A stretch of 64,000 nt of DNA from Leyella stercorea (GCF_019052365.1 NZ_JAHQUY010000003.1:1-64000); one strand, 5' to 3'. Shown: positions 9,701 to 17,302, counted from the first letter of the stretch. Made by a program: numbers and translations. Notes: generated by a model from the sequence alone, not told the origin.

Positions 9701-9863
9701 CGACGAATGCGCCGACGAGGCTCGTCTCTACAGCGCTACCGGCGCACTCGTGGCAAGCGCACAGCGTGCGAACGCACTCAGCGTGGCTGGGCTTGCAAAG
9801 GGCATCTACGTGCTCAATCTGGTGAAGGAGGGCAAGGTGCAGAGCCTTAAAGTGATTATTTAG
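6774..9863 (+). CDS. Large secreted multidomain protein (Fn3, adhesin-like, sorting tail)
   Basis: This 1029-residue protein has a signal peptide (about 1-29). Residues 30-300 form a WD/beta-propeller-like region with repeating short strands around YDPKTNRIFGL. Two fibronectin type III modules follow (about 300-400 and 402-495, the second with ITWAAP). Residues 500-660 resemble the cleaved-adhesin jelly roll (DDWLYTPAL, a DFDRW motif). About 660-770 is CARDB-like, and the type IX-like tail is at about 975-1029 (LYSATGALV, KGIYVLNL). This domain set is typical of type IX cargo in Bacteroidales. It has its own promoter after a terminator, so it is a separate unit from the protease. Probably an adhesin or surface scaffold. 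Confidence 0.85.
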   Translation: MIMPTVKTRIFALGCLFALASAPVVQAVAQNGQYIYDVQDGEADIFGQLRYEKNVNGTGLVKLNTANPNGYQWVRDYGYQAGVTPITTAGTYVGSEYYAYETTLYANTLMPRAISVVDVNTGEYTAKREIVNSTTEAPLILDEMTYDPKTNRIFGLHYDTSANKSYIYEIDCTTLDIALVATIDKVLFYTLAADNGSLYAVRKGGMKSYLSKIDISSINKTTKTCEYSDLGNTNVYLGDYSQTMEFDKTTHRLWWMAQTSDGNAYLVELNPQTGAQIKKEFIDNEMQLLGMGIPYQYVADGAPSYPRAFKATADAKGALSAQLSWTTPSVSYLGAKLSALTGTKVYRNDQLVYTSTETTQGKSVAWTDKPSTDGYYIYKVVPYNAAGDGVYKEFAAYVGEDLPSAPQNVTLTTHGGNAEITWAAPAEGQHGGYFDNASLKYNVVRMPDNKVVVEGTTSLRATDAVSVQKGYSYIVTAVNKKGVGASATSKTLSFGPEDSVPFTSPLTTQDDFDRWVTADKNNDGNTWTFYKPTQTTTYDRCDQNADDWLYTPALKFEKGKTYQVRYTYSSANWVTPDKHEQVMEQMKVWFCAEPIATGAAKLIKETGEFHTASNIFLYGKDNFLTETTGSARIAFQACSEANHGQIYLKDVSIREYSTKDLSVQALTGSQLVNSQSQQTFTVDVRNEGSATVSDYRVLLLNADNNEVLGEAKGKAVAKDETVEVAVNWVPGAEGTIKVVAKVELAGDTYPADNVLATPLEVKISAADADKWLTLNTDNSWGWRFPFFMLDPYSQCQALFLEKEMQKKGIEITGMRFLYNGKNAEAYTFPARIGIKNTTRTDMLDEDGGDALFDEGGFTTVFDGNITIQGNANDLELVVNLDKPYKYEGGNVIMKFECPLGTQYIKDSTKHPDWHMMEMDGNPHIAYCSGEDDGENVWGELLMPFISIAYKDNGAAGIFAIGGDKTGVTRSGDSLLFDECADEARLYSATGALVASAQRANALSVAGLAKGIYVLNLVKEGKVQSLKVII

Positions 9864-9897
9864 AAGTTGAAAGTGGTGTTTTATCAACTATTTTCAT

Positions 9898-9905
9898 TAA
9901 ATTTG
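9898..9905 (+). promoter_or_regulatory. -7 box of frr-rsgA
   Basis: TAAATTTG followed by C matches the TAnnTTTG consensus, 46 bases before the frr start. A weak T-rich -33 lies about 20 bases upstream. Confidence 0.55.
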
Positions 9906-9951
9906 CAAATTGAATAACTAAAACAGTTCGGAAACAAACAATAAAACAATT

Positions 9952-10512
9952 ATGATAGACGTAAAAGAAACATTGAACGGCGCTGAAGAGCGCATGGAGA
10001 TGGCTGCTATGTATCTGGAAGAGCAGTTGGCACGCATCCGTGCCGGCCGCGCCAACGTAGCAATCCTCGACGGTGTACGCGTAAGCTCATGGGGCTCTAT
10101 GGTGCCATTGAACCAGGTGGCTAACGTTACAGTGCCCGATCCGCGTACTATCGCTATCCGTCCTTTCGACAAGAAGCAGATCCGCGACATTGAGAAGGCA
10201 ATCATGGACAGCGATGTAGGTATCACTCCTGAGAACAACGGCGAGATTATCCGCCTCGGCATCCCACAGCCTACTGAGGAGCGCCGTAAGGAACTCGTAA
10301 AGCAGTGCAACAAGATTGGCGAGCGCTCTAAGGTGGAGATTCGCAACGCACGTCAGGACACAAAGGACAAGCTGAAGAAGGCTATCAAGGACGGTCTGTC
10401 TGAAGACCTCGAGAAGGACGCTGAGGGCGAGCTCCAGAAGGTTCACGACAAGTTCGTGAAGAAGGTTGACGACTTGCTCGCTGCTAAGCAGAAGGAAATC
10501 ATGACTGTGTAG
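9952..10512 (+). CDS. frr: Ribosome recycling factor
   Basis: At 186 residues this is the standard length for RRF, which with EF-G splits the post-termination ribosome. The family signature is clear: RAGRANVAILDGVRV near residue 30, the SWGSMVPLNQVANV strand, DPRTIAIRPFDK, and the long helical C-terminus with RRKELVKQ and VRN-like VEIRNARQD. The stop codon is followed immediately by the rsgA start, with no gap, so the two ribosome-associated factors form one operon. Codon use is strongly biased, as expected for a highly expressed gene. Confidence 0.97.
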   Translation: MIDVKETLNGAEERMEMAAMYLEEQLARIRAGRANVAILDGVRVSSWGSMVPLNQVANVTVPDPRTIAIRPFDKKQIRDIEKAIMDSDVGITPENNGEIIRLGIPQPTEERRKELVKQCNKIGERSKVEIRNARQDTKDKLKKAIKDGLSEDLEKDAEGELQKVHDKFVKKVDDLLAAKQKEIMTV

Positions 10513-11445
10513 ATGCACGGATTAGTAATAAAGAATACAGGTAGCTGGTACACCGTACGTACTGATGAAGGTCTTGACGTAGACTGCAAGATAAAGGGCA
10601 ACTTCCGCTTGAAAGGCATACGCAGCACCAATCCGGTGGCTGTGGGCGACATCGTAGACATAGTGCGCAATCAGGAAGGAACGGCGTTCATCACCGCCAT
10701 TCACGACCGCCGCAACTATATCATACGCAAGTCGCAGAACCTGAGCAAGCAGAGCCATATCATCGCTGCCAACGTCGACCAGGCTTTCCTAATCGTTACG
10801 GTGAACTATCCGCAGACAAGCACCATCTTCATCGACCGCTTCCTCGCTACGGCTGAGGCTTACAGCGTGCCGACGGTGCTGGTGTTCAACAAGACCGACA
10901 TACTCTCCGACGAGGAGCGCCATTATCAGGAGATGATGATGCGTCTGTACGAGACGGTAGGGTATAAGTGCGTGGCTGTATCGGCTACAACGGGATTGGG
11001 CATGGACGCCATTCTGCCTATGCTGAAGGACAAGAAGACGCTGCTGAGCGGCAATAGCGGCGTAGGCAAATCGACATTCATCAACCACATCCTGCCGGGA
11101 GCCAACCTGCGCACGTCTGAAATCAGCGATGCGCACAACACGGGTATGCACACCACTACGTTCTCGGAGATGCTCGAGCTGCCCGATGGCGGCTACCTCA
11201 TCGACACTCCGGGCATTAAGGGCTTCGGCACGTTCGATATGGAGCCCGAAGAGCTCACAAGCTATTTCAAGGATATATTCCACTTCTCGAAAGAATGTCG
11301 CTTCAACAACTGCACGCATACGCACGAACCGGGCTGCGCTGTGCTGAAGGCTGTAGAGGAGCATTACATAGCAGCTTCGCGCTATCAGAGCTATCTCTCG
11401 ATGCTCGAGGATAAGGACGAGAACAAGTATCGCGAAGCTTATTAA
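10513..11445 (+). CDS. rsgA: Ribosome small-subunit-dependent GTPase A
   Basis: RsgA (YjeQ) is a circularly permuted GTPase that helps mature the 30S subunit. The 310 residues show an N-terminal OB fold (about 1-70), then G4 (NKTD), then G1 (GNSGVGKST) and G3 (DTPG), which is the permuted order, and a C-terminal zinc site (Cys-x4-Cys-x-His-x5-Cys in the [14 protein letters not shown] segment). The start codon abuts the frr stop codon. A strong terminator follows at 11498. Confidence 0.97.
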   Translation: MHGLVIKNTGSWYTVRTDEGLDVDCKIKGNFRLKGIRSTNPVAVGDIVDIVRNQEGTAFITAIHDRRNYIIRKSQNLSKQSHIIAANVDQAFLIVTVNYPQTSTIFIDRFLATAEAYSVPTVLVFNKTDILSDEERHYQEMMMRLYETVGYKCVAVSATTGLGMDAILPMLKDKKTLLSGNSGVGKSTFINHILPGANLRTSEISDAHNTGMHTTTFSEMLELPDGGYLIDTPGIKGFGTFDMEPEELTSYFKDIFHFSKECRFNNCTHTHEPGCAVLKAVEEHYIAASRYQSYLSMLEDKDENKYREAY

Positions 11446-11497
11446 AGCTGGGAGCGAGTTCCGCGAGGCATAGCTGGGAAAAACAATGCACATAAAT

Positions 11498-11546
11498 AAA
11501 GAGGAGAGTGTGTCAAGCCTAAACGTTGACACACTCTCCTCTTTGT
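11498..11546 (+). terminator. Rho-independent terminator after rsgA
   Basis: A perfect 19-bp stem (11498-11516 and 11526-11544) has arms AAAGAGGAGAGTGTGTCAA and its complement, a 9-base loop and a T-rich tail. Confidence 0.92.
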
Positions 11547-11548
11547 CT

Positions 11549-11640
11549 TTATTAGAATGATAGCTATGTTGTTATTAGAATGATAACTATATCTTTATTC
11601 GAACAGTAGTGATATTGTTATCTGAACAATTAGACTTTAT
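11549..11640. repeat. 23-bp tandem repeat, four units
   Basis: Four units of exactly 23 bp start at 11549, 11572, 11595 and 11618. The first two are nearly identical (TTATTAGAATGATARCTAT and on), the last two diverged (TTATTCGAACAG, TTATCTGAACAA). The array lies directly behind the rsgA terminator, contains no gene and is unrelated to the other repeats in the window. Confidence 0.7.
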
Positions 11641-11671
11641 CACAACCATGTCAACGTTTAGTCATCGTGTA

Positions 11672-11746
11672 CCGAACGCAACCCGATTGGATTGCGAACG
11701 CGACCGATGCGGACGGCGTTCGGAATCCGATCGGATTGCGTCCGCA
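11672..11746. repeat. 22-bp AATCCGATCGG-type repeats (locus 2 of 3)
   Basis: These are diverged units of the family seen at 336-410, with CCGATTGGATTGCGAACGC and CCGATCGGATTGCGTCCGC variants. The preceding GTCATCGT flank is also shared. No gene can be supported between 11446 and 11793; this stretch holds the rsgA terminator, the 23-bp repeats and this array. Confidence 0.65.
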
Positions 11747-11793
11747 GTACACCGACTAAGTATATAGTTTTACGGTGGACGGCAATGAAAAGA

Positions 11794-12177
11794 TTACTTG
11801 TCAATCTTTGCTATCTCTTGCGCTTCCCAGTCTTCCCACTGCTTCATGGCTTCCTTCCAGTCGGTCTGTTCGCCTGCAGCAACGGCTTCCTGCTGACGCT
11901 GCGCCTCGTCGCGCTCACGGTCGCGCTGACGCTTCGCCTTCATGTCGGCGATGGTGCGGTCGTCGAGAATCACGATAGCTCCGCGCTGGCGTGCGTCGAG
12001 CAGCTCCTTAAGTCCGAACGCCTTGCCCGGCTCGTTAAAGTCGGAGATGTTGAACTCGTAACCCACGCGCAACTGGTGGCGTATCTCCTTCTGTTTTGCG
12101 CGGTTTGCCGAGCCTTTCAGACTTAAGAGGCGCGCTATTGCGTCAAATTCGCTTTGCGAGTATTTGTTCCTTCCCAT
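11794..12177 (-). CDS. Conserved-looking small charged protein, function unknown
   Basis: This 127-residue protein has no signal peptide or membrane segment. The N-terminal 70 residues look folded (MGRNKYSQSEFDAIARLL, then a basic helix and GYEFNISDF). Residues 70-127 form a highly charged helix rich in Arg, Asp, Glu and Gln, likely coiled coil. It lies 207 bases downstream of the DUF5686 gene on the same strand, with a candidate small RNA gene on the other strand in the gap. I do not recognise the family. The regular codon use and clean start argue that it is real. Confidence 0.65.
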   Translation of the reverse strand: MGRNKYSQSEFDAIARLLSLKGSANRAKQKEIRHQLRVGYEFNISDFNEPGKAFGLKELLDARQRGAIVILDDRTIADMKAKRQRDRERDEAQRQQEAVAAGEQTDWKEAMKQWEDWEAQEIAKIDK

Positions 12178-12229
12178 GTTTATGTTATGTTTCTATTTGT
12201 TAAAAAACCAACTTTTTAGCTTAAAAAAC

Positions 12230-12260
12230 TTGGCGCGTTCGTCGGAAAGCTATATATTTG
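12230..12260 (+). promoter_or_regulatory. Promoter for a small transcript
   Basis: TTGG at 12230-12233 and TATATTTG at 12253-12260 are separated by 19 bases, the preferred spacing for Bacteroidetes -33/-7 promoters. It points into an intergenic region with no plus-strand gene but with a terminator 45 bases on. Confidence 0.6.
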
Positions 12261-12266
12261 CGATAT

Positions 12267-12342
12267 CATTTTAGAGATTTCGTCTATTACGAAATCGATT
12301 CATTGAGGTTGGCAGCATCCTGCGCCAACCTCTTTTGTTTTT
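12267..12342 (+). ncRNA. Candidate intergenic small RNA
   Basis: About 75 bases downstream of a consensus promoter contain two stems. The first is GATTTCGT, loop CTATT, ACGAAATC (about 12277-12297). The second is a terminator with arms GAGGTTGGC (12305-12313) and GCCAACCTC (12324-12332) followed by TTTTGTTTTTT. The T-run follows the stem only on the plus strand, opposite to both flanking genes. The transcript start is inferred at about 7 bases after the -7 box. No known RNA family is recognised. Confidence 0.5.
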
Positions 12343-12384
12343 TCTAAACCCTGTATGGTCGGTAGCGATGCCCACCTCCCCATT

Positions 12385-14943
12385 TTAGAAGGTGAGCATG
12401 AATCCGAAGCGTATGCCGTTCTTCTTGATGCCCGGTCCGTTGTAGTTCATGCGGCGGACGTAGTCGATGGCGAGCAGCTTGAAGATGTTGTGTACACCGA
12501 CAGTTATCTCCCAATACGGCTCGTTGTTTCTGAATTCGCGCGCATCCTTCGGGAACTGGAAGAGCATTGCGTCGTTCTGGTTGCGGTCGAGCAGCGGATT
12601 GTTCTTGTCGGTGAGTGCGCCCCACATGCCCTTCACCGAGATATACTCGCGCCACTTCAGCTTCTTGATAAGCGGAATGCGGTTGAGCAGCTTGCCGTTC
12701 ATGTCCCATGCTACTGATGCGAAAGCGTAGCGGTCGGTGAGGAACTCCATGTTCTTCATCATCGAGAACGTACCCTCCCACTCAAGGAACGTGATGTTGA
12801 CGGGCGGCATGATGAGCAGCGGGAACGGAACCTTGTTCCACTGTACGCCTCCGTCCAAGTGCGTATCGACATAGCCCCACGAACCGAGCCAGAAGCGCTT
12901 GTATATCTTAGCCTCTGTGAAGTTGAGGTTGTACTGTCCGCCCAACACGTTCTTCACGCCCGTAGTGTGGCTGAGCGAGAACTCAGGCGCATCGAGGTTC
13001 ACCGGCCAGCGGTGTTGCTTGGTGTTGATGAAAGTCTGTCCCGGGCAGTAGCGCAGCATGAGCTGTGCCTCCGTAGTGCGTATCTTTCGCACGTACTCAT
13101 TGCCGTCGGGAGCAGGGTTGAGCGTTGCGCCAGGCATCTTGATGAACGCAAGGTCGCCGGTTGGCTCGTTGCTCTCCGCCTTCAGCGACGTGTGGAACGA
13201 GAGTCCCCAGTCGGTCTCGTACACGAACGAGAGCTTCTGACGGTTGTAGAAGTACATCTGGTCAACCTTCTGCGTGCGGAACGACATGAACATGTTGTCC
13301 TTGTTATGTATAAGGAACTTGTCGGCAGGCGACATTACGTCGTAACCTGTCTCGAAGATGATGTTGCGCTGCGGGAACTCGAACGGCACATTCTTCTTTG
13401 CGTTGAGCGAGTAGGTGAACTCGCTGCCGTAGTAGTGGTTCTTCGACTTGGTTCCGTAGGCGTAGTAGCCGTTCCAGAAGAAGTGATTGCAGAGATTAGC
13501 CGTGGTACGACCGCTCAAGCGGAAGCGCCAGTTGTCGACAAAGTTGTTAGAGATGATGGTCGTAACCGGTCCGATGTCGAACTTCGACTTGGTGCGCATT
13601 GAGCCAGTCTCTACGAAGTTCTCGGCGAAGGCGCGCAGACCGAAGAGAATCCACTTGAAGTTCTTCGACTGTTCTATGCGATGTATGAACGCCTTCATCG
13701 ACGACTCGCCGTGCGACAGCTCCACCGTGCGGTACTTTGCCCAGAAGTCGTCGTCGCGTATCATCGCGTCAGCCTCGTGCATGGTTTTCGCCTTGCCGCG
13801 GAACAGCTTTGAAGGCAGTTCGTCGAAGGCATAGTCGTTGTATCGTGTCGCCTTTGTTACGAGCATCTCGGCGCCCAACAGCTTCAGTTCGGCAGCCATG
13901 TCGTCGGCAGAAAGCGCCCACTCGCCGTTCGGCAGCTTGGTATACTCCTGCGTAATCTTCATGTCGTGTACGAAGTTCACGTCCGACTTCTTAGGCAGAG
14001 TGAACGAGCAGCGCTTCACGTGCAGCGACGAGTCGGCAAGCACGTATAGTTCGCCACGGAAACCGAAGTCCTGCTGATTGTTCGGAATAAATTCGAGGTG
14101 ATAGCAGAGGTCGCGGTCTACGTACACCGTGTCCTGGATGTAGAAACGGTAGAACGCTATGGCAGTCTCGCCGATAGGCGATGTGAACTGATACTGCAAC
14201 AGGCGCATGTGGTCGTCGTATATGTCCACGTCGGTGAACACCTCGCGCAGCATAGTGTTGAGAATCTCGCCGGTCTGCAGCACGTTGTTCACGCCCTCCG
14301 AGCGCTGACCCTTGATGATGTCCTTCTCCACCTTCGGGTCTTTGCGGTAGATATGCTGCGTAACCGTCTCGTCAACGCTCACCGGCAGAATGAGTTTGCC
14401 GTTGTATGGCGAGGTCTCAATCTGGTCTTTCACGTAGGCACGCTTCTTGAAGAACTTGCTCGAGTCGAGATCTGCAGGCTTTATGTCGTTCAGCGAGAAC
14501 GTAATCTTCTGATACTTGTTGTACTGATAGTAGTCGTAGTTCTCGAGATGGCTGCGCTTCTTCGCGGCGATGACACGCTTCATGAGCTCCACCGCCGGAT
14601 TGTTCTTGCGTGAATAGTGTTCGCGTTTCTGCTTGATGACCACTTCGCCGAGGTTGTGTGCGTCCTCCTTCAGCACAATCTTAAGGTGAGAAGGAGTCTT
14701 CGGACCCACCTTTATGGTCTGAGGCTGAAAACCTACCGAACTGAACGTAAGCTCCCAACCATTATGGCGCGCAATCTTGAACTTTCCGTCCAAATCGCTC
14801 GCCTCTGCCACATGATGTCCCTTATAGATGGCGCTTGCCAATGGTATCGGATAACCATCGGTATCATAAATTTCACCAGTAATCTGAGCTTTGACCGAAA
14901 CGACCAAAGCTAATAAAAGCGTAATACTAAAAAACCTCTTCAC
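12385..14943 (-). CDS. DUF5686 outer-membrane protein with carboxypeptidase-regulatory-like domain
   Basis: This 852-residue protein has a signal peptide (about 1-19, ending VSVKAQ). It is followed by a carboxypeptidase-regulatory-like beta sandwich (about 20-110: ITGEIYDTDGYPIPLASA, FSSVGFQPQTIKV), the usual start of TonB-linked and DUF5686 proteins. The remainder matches DUF5686 in length and style: a helical and mixed middle, then many alternating strands ending in GIKKNGIRFGFMLTF with a terminal aromatic, typical of an outer-membrane barrel. The biochemical function of DUF5686 is not known. It is transcribed from a divergent promoter shared with the GtrA operon. Confidence 0.85.
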   Translation of the reverse strand: MKRFFSITLLLALVVSVKAQITGEIYDTDGYPIPLASAIYKGHHVAEASDLDGKFKIARHNGWELTFSSVGFQPQTIKVGPKTPSHLKIVLKEDAHNLGEVVIKQKREHYSRKNNPAVELMKRVIAAKKRSHLENYDYYQYNKYQKITFSLNDIKPADLDSSKFFKKRAYVKDQIETSPYNGKLILPVSVDETVTQHIYRKDPKVEKDIIKGQRSEGVNNVLQTGEILNTMLREVFTDVDIYDDHMRLLQYQFTSPIGETAIAFYRFYIQDTVYVDRDLCYHLEFIPNNQQDFGFRGELYVLADSSLHVKRCSFTLPKKSDVNFVHDMKITQEYTKLPNGEWALSADDMAAELKLLGAEMLVTKATRYNDYAFDELPSKLFRGKAKTMHEADAMIRDDDFWAKYRTVELSHGESSMKAFIHRIEQSKNFKWILFGLRAFAENFVETGSMRTKSKFDIGPVTTIISNNFVDNWRFRLSGRTTANLCNHFFWNGYYAYGTKSKNHYYGSEFTYSLNAKKNVPFEFPQRNIIFETGYDVMSPADKFLIHNKDNMFMSFRTQKVDQMYFYNRQKLSFVYETDWGLSFHTSLKAESNEPTGDLAFIKMPGATLNPAPDGNEYVRKIRTTEAQLMLRYCPGQTFINTKQHRWPVNLDAPEFSLSHTTGVKNVLGGQYNLNFTEAKIYKRFWLGSWGYVDTHLDGGVQWNKVPFPLLIMPPVNITFLEWEGTFSMMKNMEFLTDRYAFASVAWDMNGKLLNRIPLIKKLKWREYISVKGMWGALTDKNNPLLDRNQNDAMLFQFPKDAREFRNNEPYWEITVGVHNIFKLLAIDYVRRMNYNGPGIKKNGIRFGFMLTF

Positions 14944-15038
14944 CTTACTAATTGTATATATTTATCCTATTGTTCCTAAAAAATGGACATAAACGCCACT
15001 ATATAAAGCATTTATAACCCTATTGCCGTTTCATTTTG

Positions 15039-15046
15039 CAAAGTTA
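15039..15046 (-). promoter_or_regulatory. -7 box of the DUF5686 gene
   Basis: Read on the minus strand, TAACTTTG followed by C matches TAnnTTTG about 95 bases before the start codon at 14943. Confidence 0.55.
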
Positions 15047-15077
15047 TACATAATTATTAAAAAAGACAAGAAAACTT

Positions 15078-15108
15078 TTTGCCTTTTAATATTTTTCTAC
15101 TAATTTTG
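15078..15108 (+). promoter_or_regulatory. Promoter of the GtrA - phosphatidyltransferase - AUR1 operon
   Basis: TTTG at 15078-15081, a 19-base spacer, then TAATTTTG at 15101-15108 make one of the best consensus promoters in the window. The first start codon follows at 15193. Confidence 0.7.
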
Positions 15109-15192
15109 CACACCATTGTGTTTCTACGCAACACTTGCACGATATTTACACATTAATAATATATATAATTACATAACTTAGTACACTCTCCG

Positions 15193-15609
15193 ATGAACAA
15201 CGTAAAAGAAAAAGCAATCATGTTCGGCAAAGCTCAATGCTCGGCATGGGTGGCATCGGCGGTGGACTTCGGCATTACGCTCATACTCACCAGTCTTGTG
15301 GACGTATGGTACGGCTACTCCACGTTCATCGGTGCGGTGTGCGGCGGACTCACCAACTGCGGCATCAACTATCGTTGGGTGTTCCATACGTTCGGCATGA
15401 AGAAGAAGTATGTGGCGCTGCGATACACCTTCGTATGGGTAGGCAGCATCGTGCTCAACACCGCCGGCACATGGCAACTGACCGAGCTGAGCGGAGCAAA
15501 CTACATGATATCGAAAACCATTGTGGCTGCATTCGTGGCTGTGTTCTGGAACTATCATCTACAACGCACATTCGTGTTCCGCGCCAACCGTAGCAACCAG
15601 CAGGCATAA
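15193..15609 (+). CDS. GtrA family membrane protein
   Basis: This 138-residue protein has four predicted membrane segments and the GtrA pattern: VDFGITLILT in the first helix, a YGYSTFIGAVCGGLTNCGINYRW segment, and the final NYHLQRTFVF. GtrA proteins are thought to help move or modify lipid-linked sugars. Being first in an operon with a CDP-alcohol phosphatidyltransferase and an AUR1-like enzyme suggests a lipid headgroup or flipping role here. The exact substrate is unknown. Confidence 0.88.
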   Translation: MNNVKEKAIMFGKAQCSAWVASAVDFGITLILTSLVDVWYGYSTFIGAVCGGLTNCGINYRWVFHTFGMKKKYVALRYTFVWVGSIVLNTAGTWQLTELSGANYMISKTIVAAFVAVFWNYHLQRTFVFRANRSNQQA

Positions 15610-15732
15610 GTCGCAGGCTACTTGCTGTATCGTACGGTAGTCCATCCGTATCGTACGCTTGCTCATGCGTAGGAATATCGTAACAGTATAGGAAAAGAAA
15701 TAACAAACATACAAAACGTAAAATAAAAGAAT

Positions 15733-16386
15733 ATGAATTACAGGGATTTCTTGCAAAAGGTTATCTATGCTATCATCAATCCTTTCATTAAAGGCATGAT
15801 AAAGATCGGCATTACTCCCAACTTCATCACCACAACCGGCTTCGTGCTCAACCTCGTAGCGACAGCAATGTTCATCTATGCCGCCGAGCTTGCAGATACA
15901 GAGGCTTACGCATGGATAGGATGGGCTGGCGGCGTCATTCTCTTTGCCGGTCTGTTCGACATGATGGACGGACGCCTTGCTCGTATGGGCGGCATGTCGT
16001 CTACGTTCGGCGCCCTTTGGGACTCAACCCTCGACCGCTACAGCGAGCTTTGCACGCTCTTCGGCATCTGCTACTATCTGCTTATGCAGCAGAACGACTG
16101 GCAGTGGGCTGGTGTCGTTACATTCGCGGCTATGGTTGGCTCGGTAATGGTGAGCTACGTTCGTGCTCGTGCCGAGGGCTTGGACATAGAGTGTAAGGTA
16201 GGCCTTATGCAGCGCCCCGAACGAGTTGTTGTTACAGCCGTTGGAGCCATCTTCTGCGGCGTTTGCGCCAATGTCTGGGTGCTCGTTGTGCCGATGATCA
16301 TCATCGCCGTACTCGCCAATATCACCGCTTTCTGGCGCGTCATCCACTGCTACAAGGTGCTTACAGAGAAGGATAACAACAAATAA
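15733..16386 (+). CDS. CDP-alcohol phosphatidyltransferase, probably phosphatidylinositol-phosphate synthase
   Basis: This 217-residue integral membrane enzyme carries the full family signature D-x2-D-G-x2-A-R-x8-G-x3-D-x3-D at about residues 77-99 (starting DMMDGRLAR). These enzymes swap CMP on a CDP-lipid for an alcohol. A later RPERVVV motif and the next gene, an AUR1-like inositolphosphotransferase, favour inositol phosphate as acceptor, as in the inositol-lipid cluster of Bacteroides thetaiotaomicron. Phosphatidylglycerophosphate synthase is the main alternative. It lies 123 bases after the GtrA gene and 5 bases before the next gene. Confidence 0.85.
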   Translation: MNYRDFLQKVIYAIINPFIKGMIKIGITPNFITTTGFVLNLVATAMFIYAAELADTEAYAWIGWAGGVILFAGLFDMMDGRLARMGGMSSTFGALWDSTLDRYSELCTLFGICYYLLMQQNDWQWAGVVTFAAMVGSVMVSYVRARAEGLDIECKVGLMQRPERVVVTAVGAIFCGVCANVWVLVVPMIIIAVLANITAFWRVIHCYKVLTEKDNNK

Positions 16387-16391
16387 CAGCA

Positions 16392-17219
16392 ATGTTCAGT
16401 ATAAAGCTAATAATAATTTGGGCAATACTCGTTGCCGTCAAGCCCACGCGCAAGTTCGCCTTGGCGCTCACGCCCTGGCTTGTCTTCGCGTGCAGCTACG
16501 ACGGTATGCGCCTTTTGCCCAACTACGAGGTGAACCCCATCGACACACGCGGTATATACGAAGCCGAGAAGTCGCTGTTTGGTATTGGAACAGCCGCCGG
16601 CACACTCATCCCCGGCGAGTGGTTCAACCTGCACAACTGTGCCTTCGCCGACTTTATGGCAGGCTTCTTCTATCTGTGCTGGGTGCCCGTGCCGTTAGGT
16701 TTCGCCATATATCTCTATCTGAAAGGCAAGCGCGAGATGTATCTTCGCTTCTCACTCGCCTTCCTGTTCGTCAATCTTGTAGGTTTTGTGGGCTACTACA
16801 TCCATCCCGCCGCCCCGCCATGGTATGTCATTGAGCATGGATTCACACCTGTACTCAACACGCCTGGCAGCGTAGCCGGATTAGGACGCTTCGACTCGCT
16901 CGTAGGTGCGCCGGTGTTCCATTCCATCTACTGCAACAACTCGAATGTGTTCGCCGCAGTGCCGTCGCTGCACGCTGCTTATATGCTTGTAGCTACCATC
17001 TACGCCATAATAAGCCGTCAGAGCAAGCTCTGCATCGCTATCTTCGCATTCATCTGCATGGGCATCTGGTGGACAGCGGTATATTCTACACACCACTACA
17101 TCATCGACGTGCTGCTGGGCATACTCACCACTATTGTGGCGCTGCTCATACTCGAACGCCTGCTGCTTCGCGCCGAATGGGCGAAGCGCTTTATGGCGCA
17201 ATATGCAAAAAACATTTAA
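16392..17219 (+). CDS. AUR1/PAP2-family inositol phosphorylceramide synthase-like protein
   Basis: This 275-residue protein has six or so membrane helices. PAP2 superfamily motifs are present: HPAAPPWYV, VPSLHAAY (catalytic His) and the last motif YSTHHYIIDVLLG (His and Asp). The HPAAPPW segment is the hallmark of the AUR1-like branch rather than simple lipid phosphatases. It would move phosphoinositol from phosphatidylinositol to ceramide. Bacteroidales do make sphingolipids, so the role is plausible. It starts 5 bases after the phosphatidyltransferase gene. A generic PAP2 phosphatase cannot be excluded. Confidence 0.82.
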   Translation: MFSIKLIIIWAILVAVKPTRKFALALTPWLVFACSYDGMRLLPNYEVNPIDTRGIYEAEKSLFGIGTAAGTLIPGEWFNLHNCAFADFMAGFFYLCWVPVPLGFAIYLYLKGKREMYLRFSLAFLFVNLVGFVGYYIHPAAPPWYVIEHGFTPVLNTPGSVAGLGRFDSLVGAPVFHSIYCNNSNVFAAVPSLHAAYMLVATIYAIISRQSKLCIAIFAFICMGIWWTAVYSTHHYIIDVLLGILTTIVALLILERLLLRAEWAKRFMAQYAKNI

Positions 17220-17239
17220 TTAGAACTAATGTAAGACTT

Positions 17240-17302
17240 TATTTATGTTCATATCCACGAATTTTTAATACCTTTGCATCTAAATGGATATGAACATAAA
17301 TA
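17240..17302 (+). promoter_or_regulatory. nrnA -7 box inside an 18-bp perfect inverted repeat
   Basis: TACCTTTG (17269-17276) is a consensus -7 box only 7 bases before the start codon at 17284, so the transcript is probably leaderless or nearly so. Arms 17240-17257 (TATTTATGTTCATATCCA... read as 18 bp) and 17285-17302 are perfect reverse complements, enclosing 27 bases. The left arm covers the -33 region and the right arm lies in the first codons. This fits an operator or a very small invertible segment. Confidence 0.65.

Noticed and set aside
8481-9887. Long minus-strand frame (468 codons) opposite the secreted 1029-residue protein
   Set aside because: It is an antisense shadow of biased codons; no signal or family pattern, and the plus-strand protein has clear domains.
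15617-15690. Imperfect GTATCGTACG repeats between the GtrA and phosphatidyltransferase genes
   Set aside because: Only two short matches; not enough to call a repeat family or an operator.
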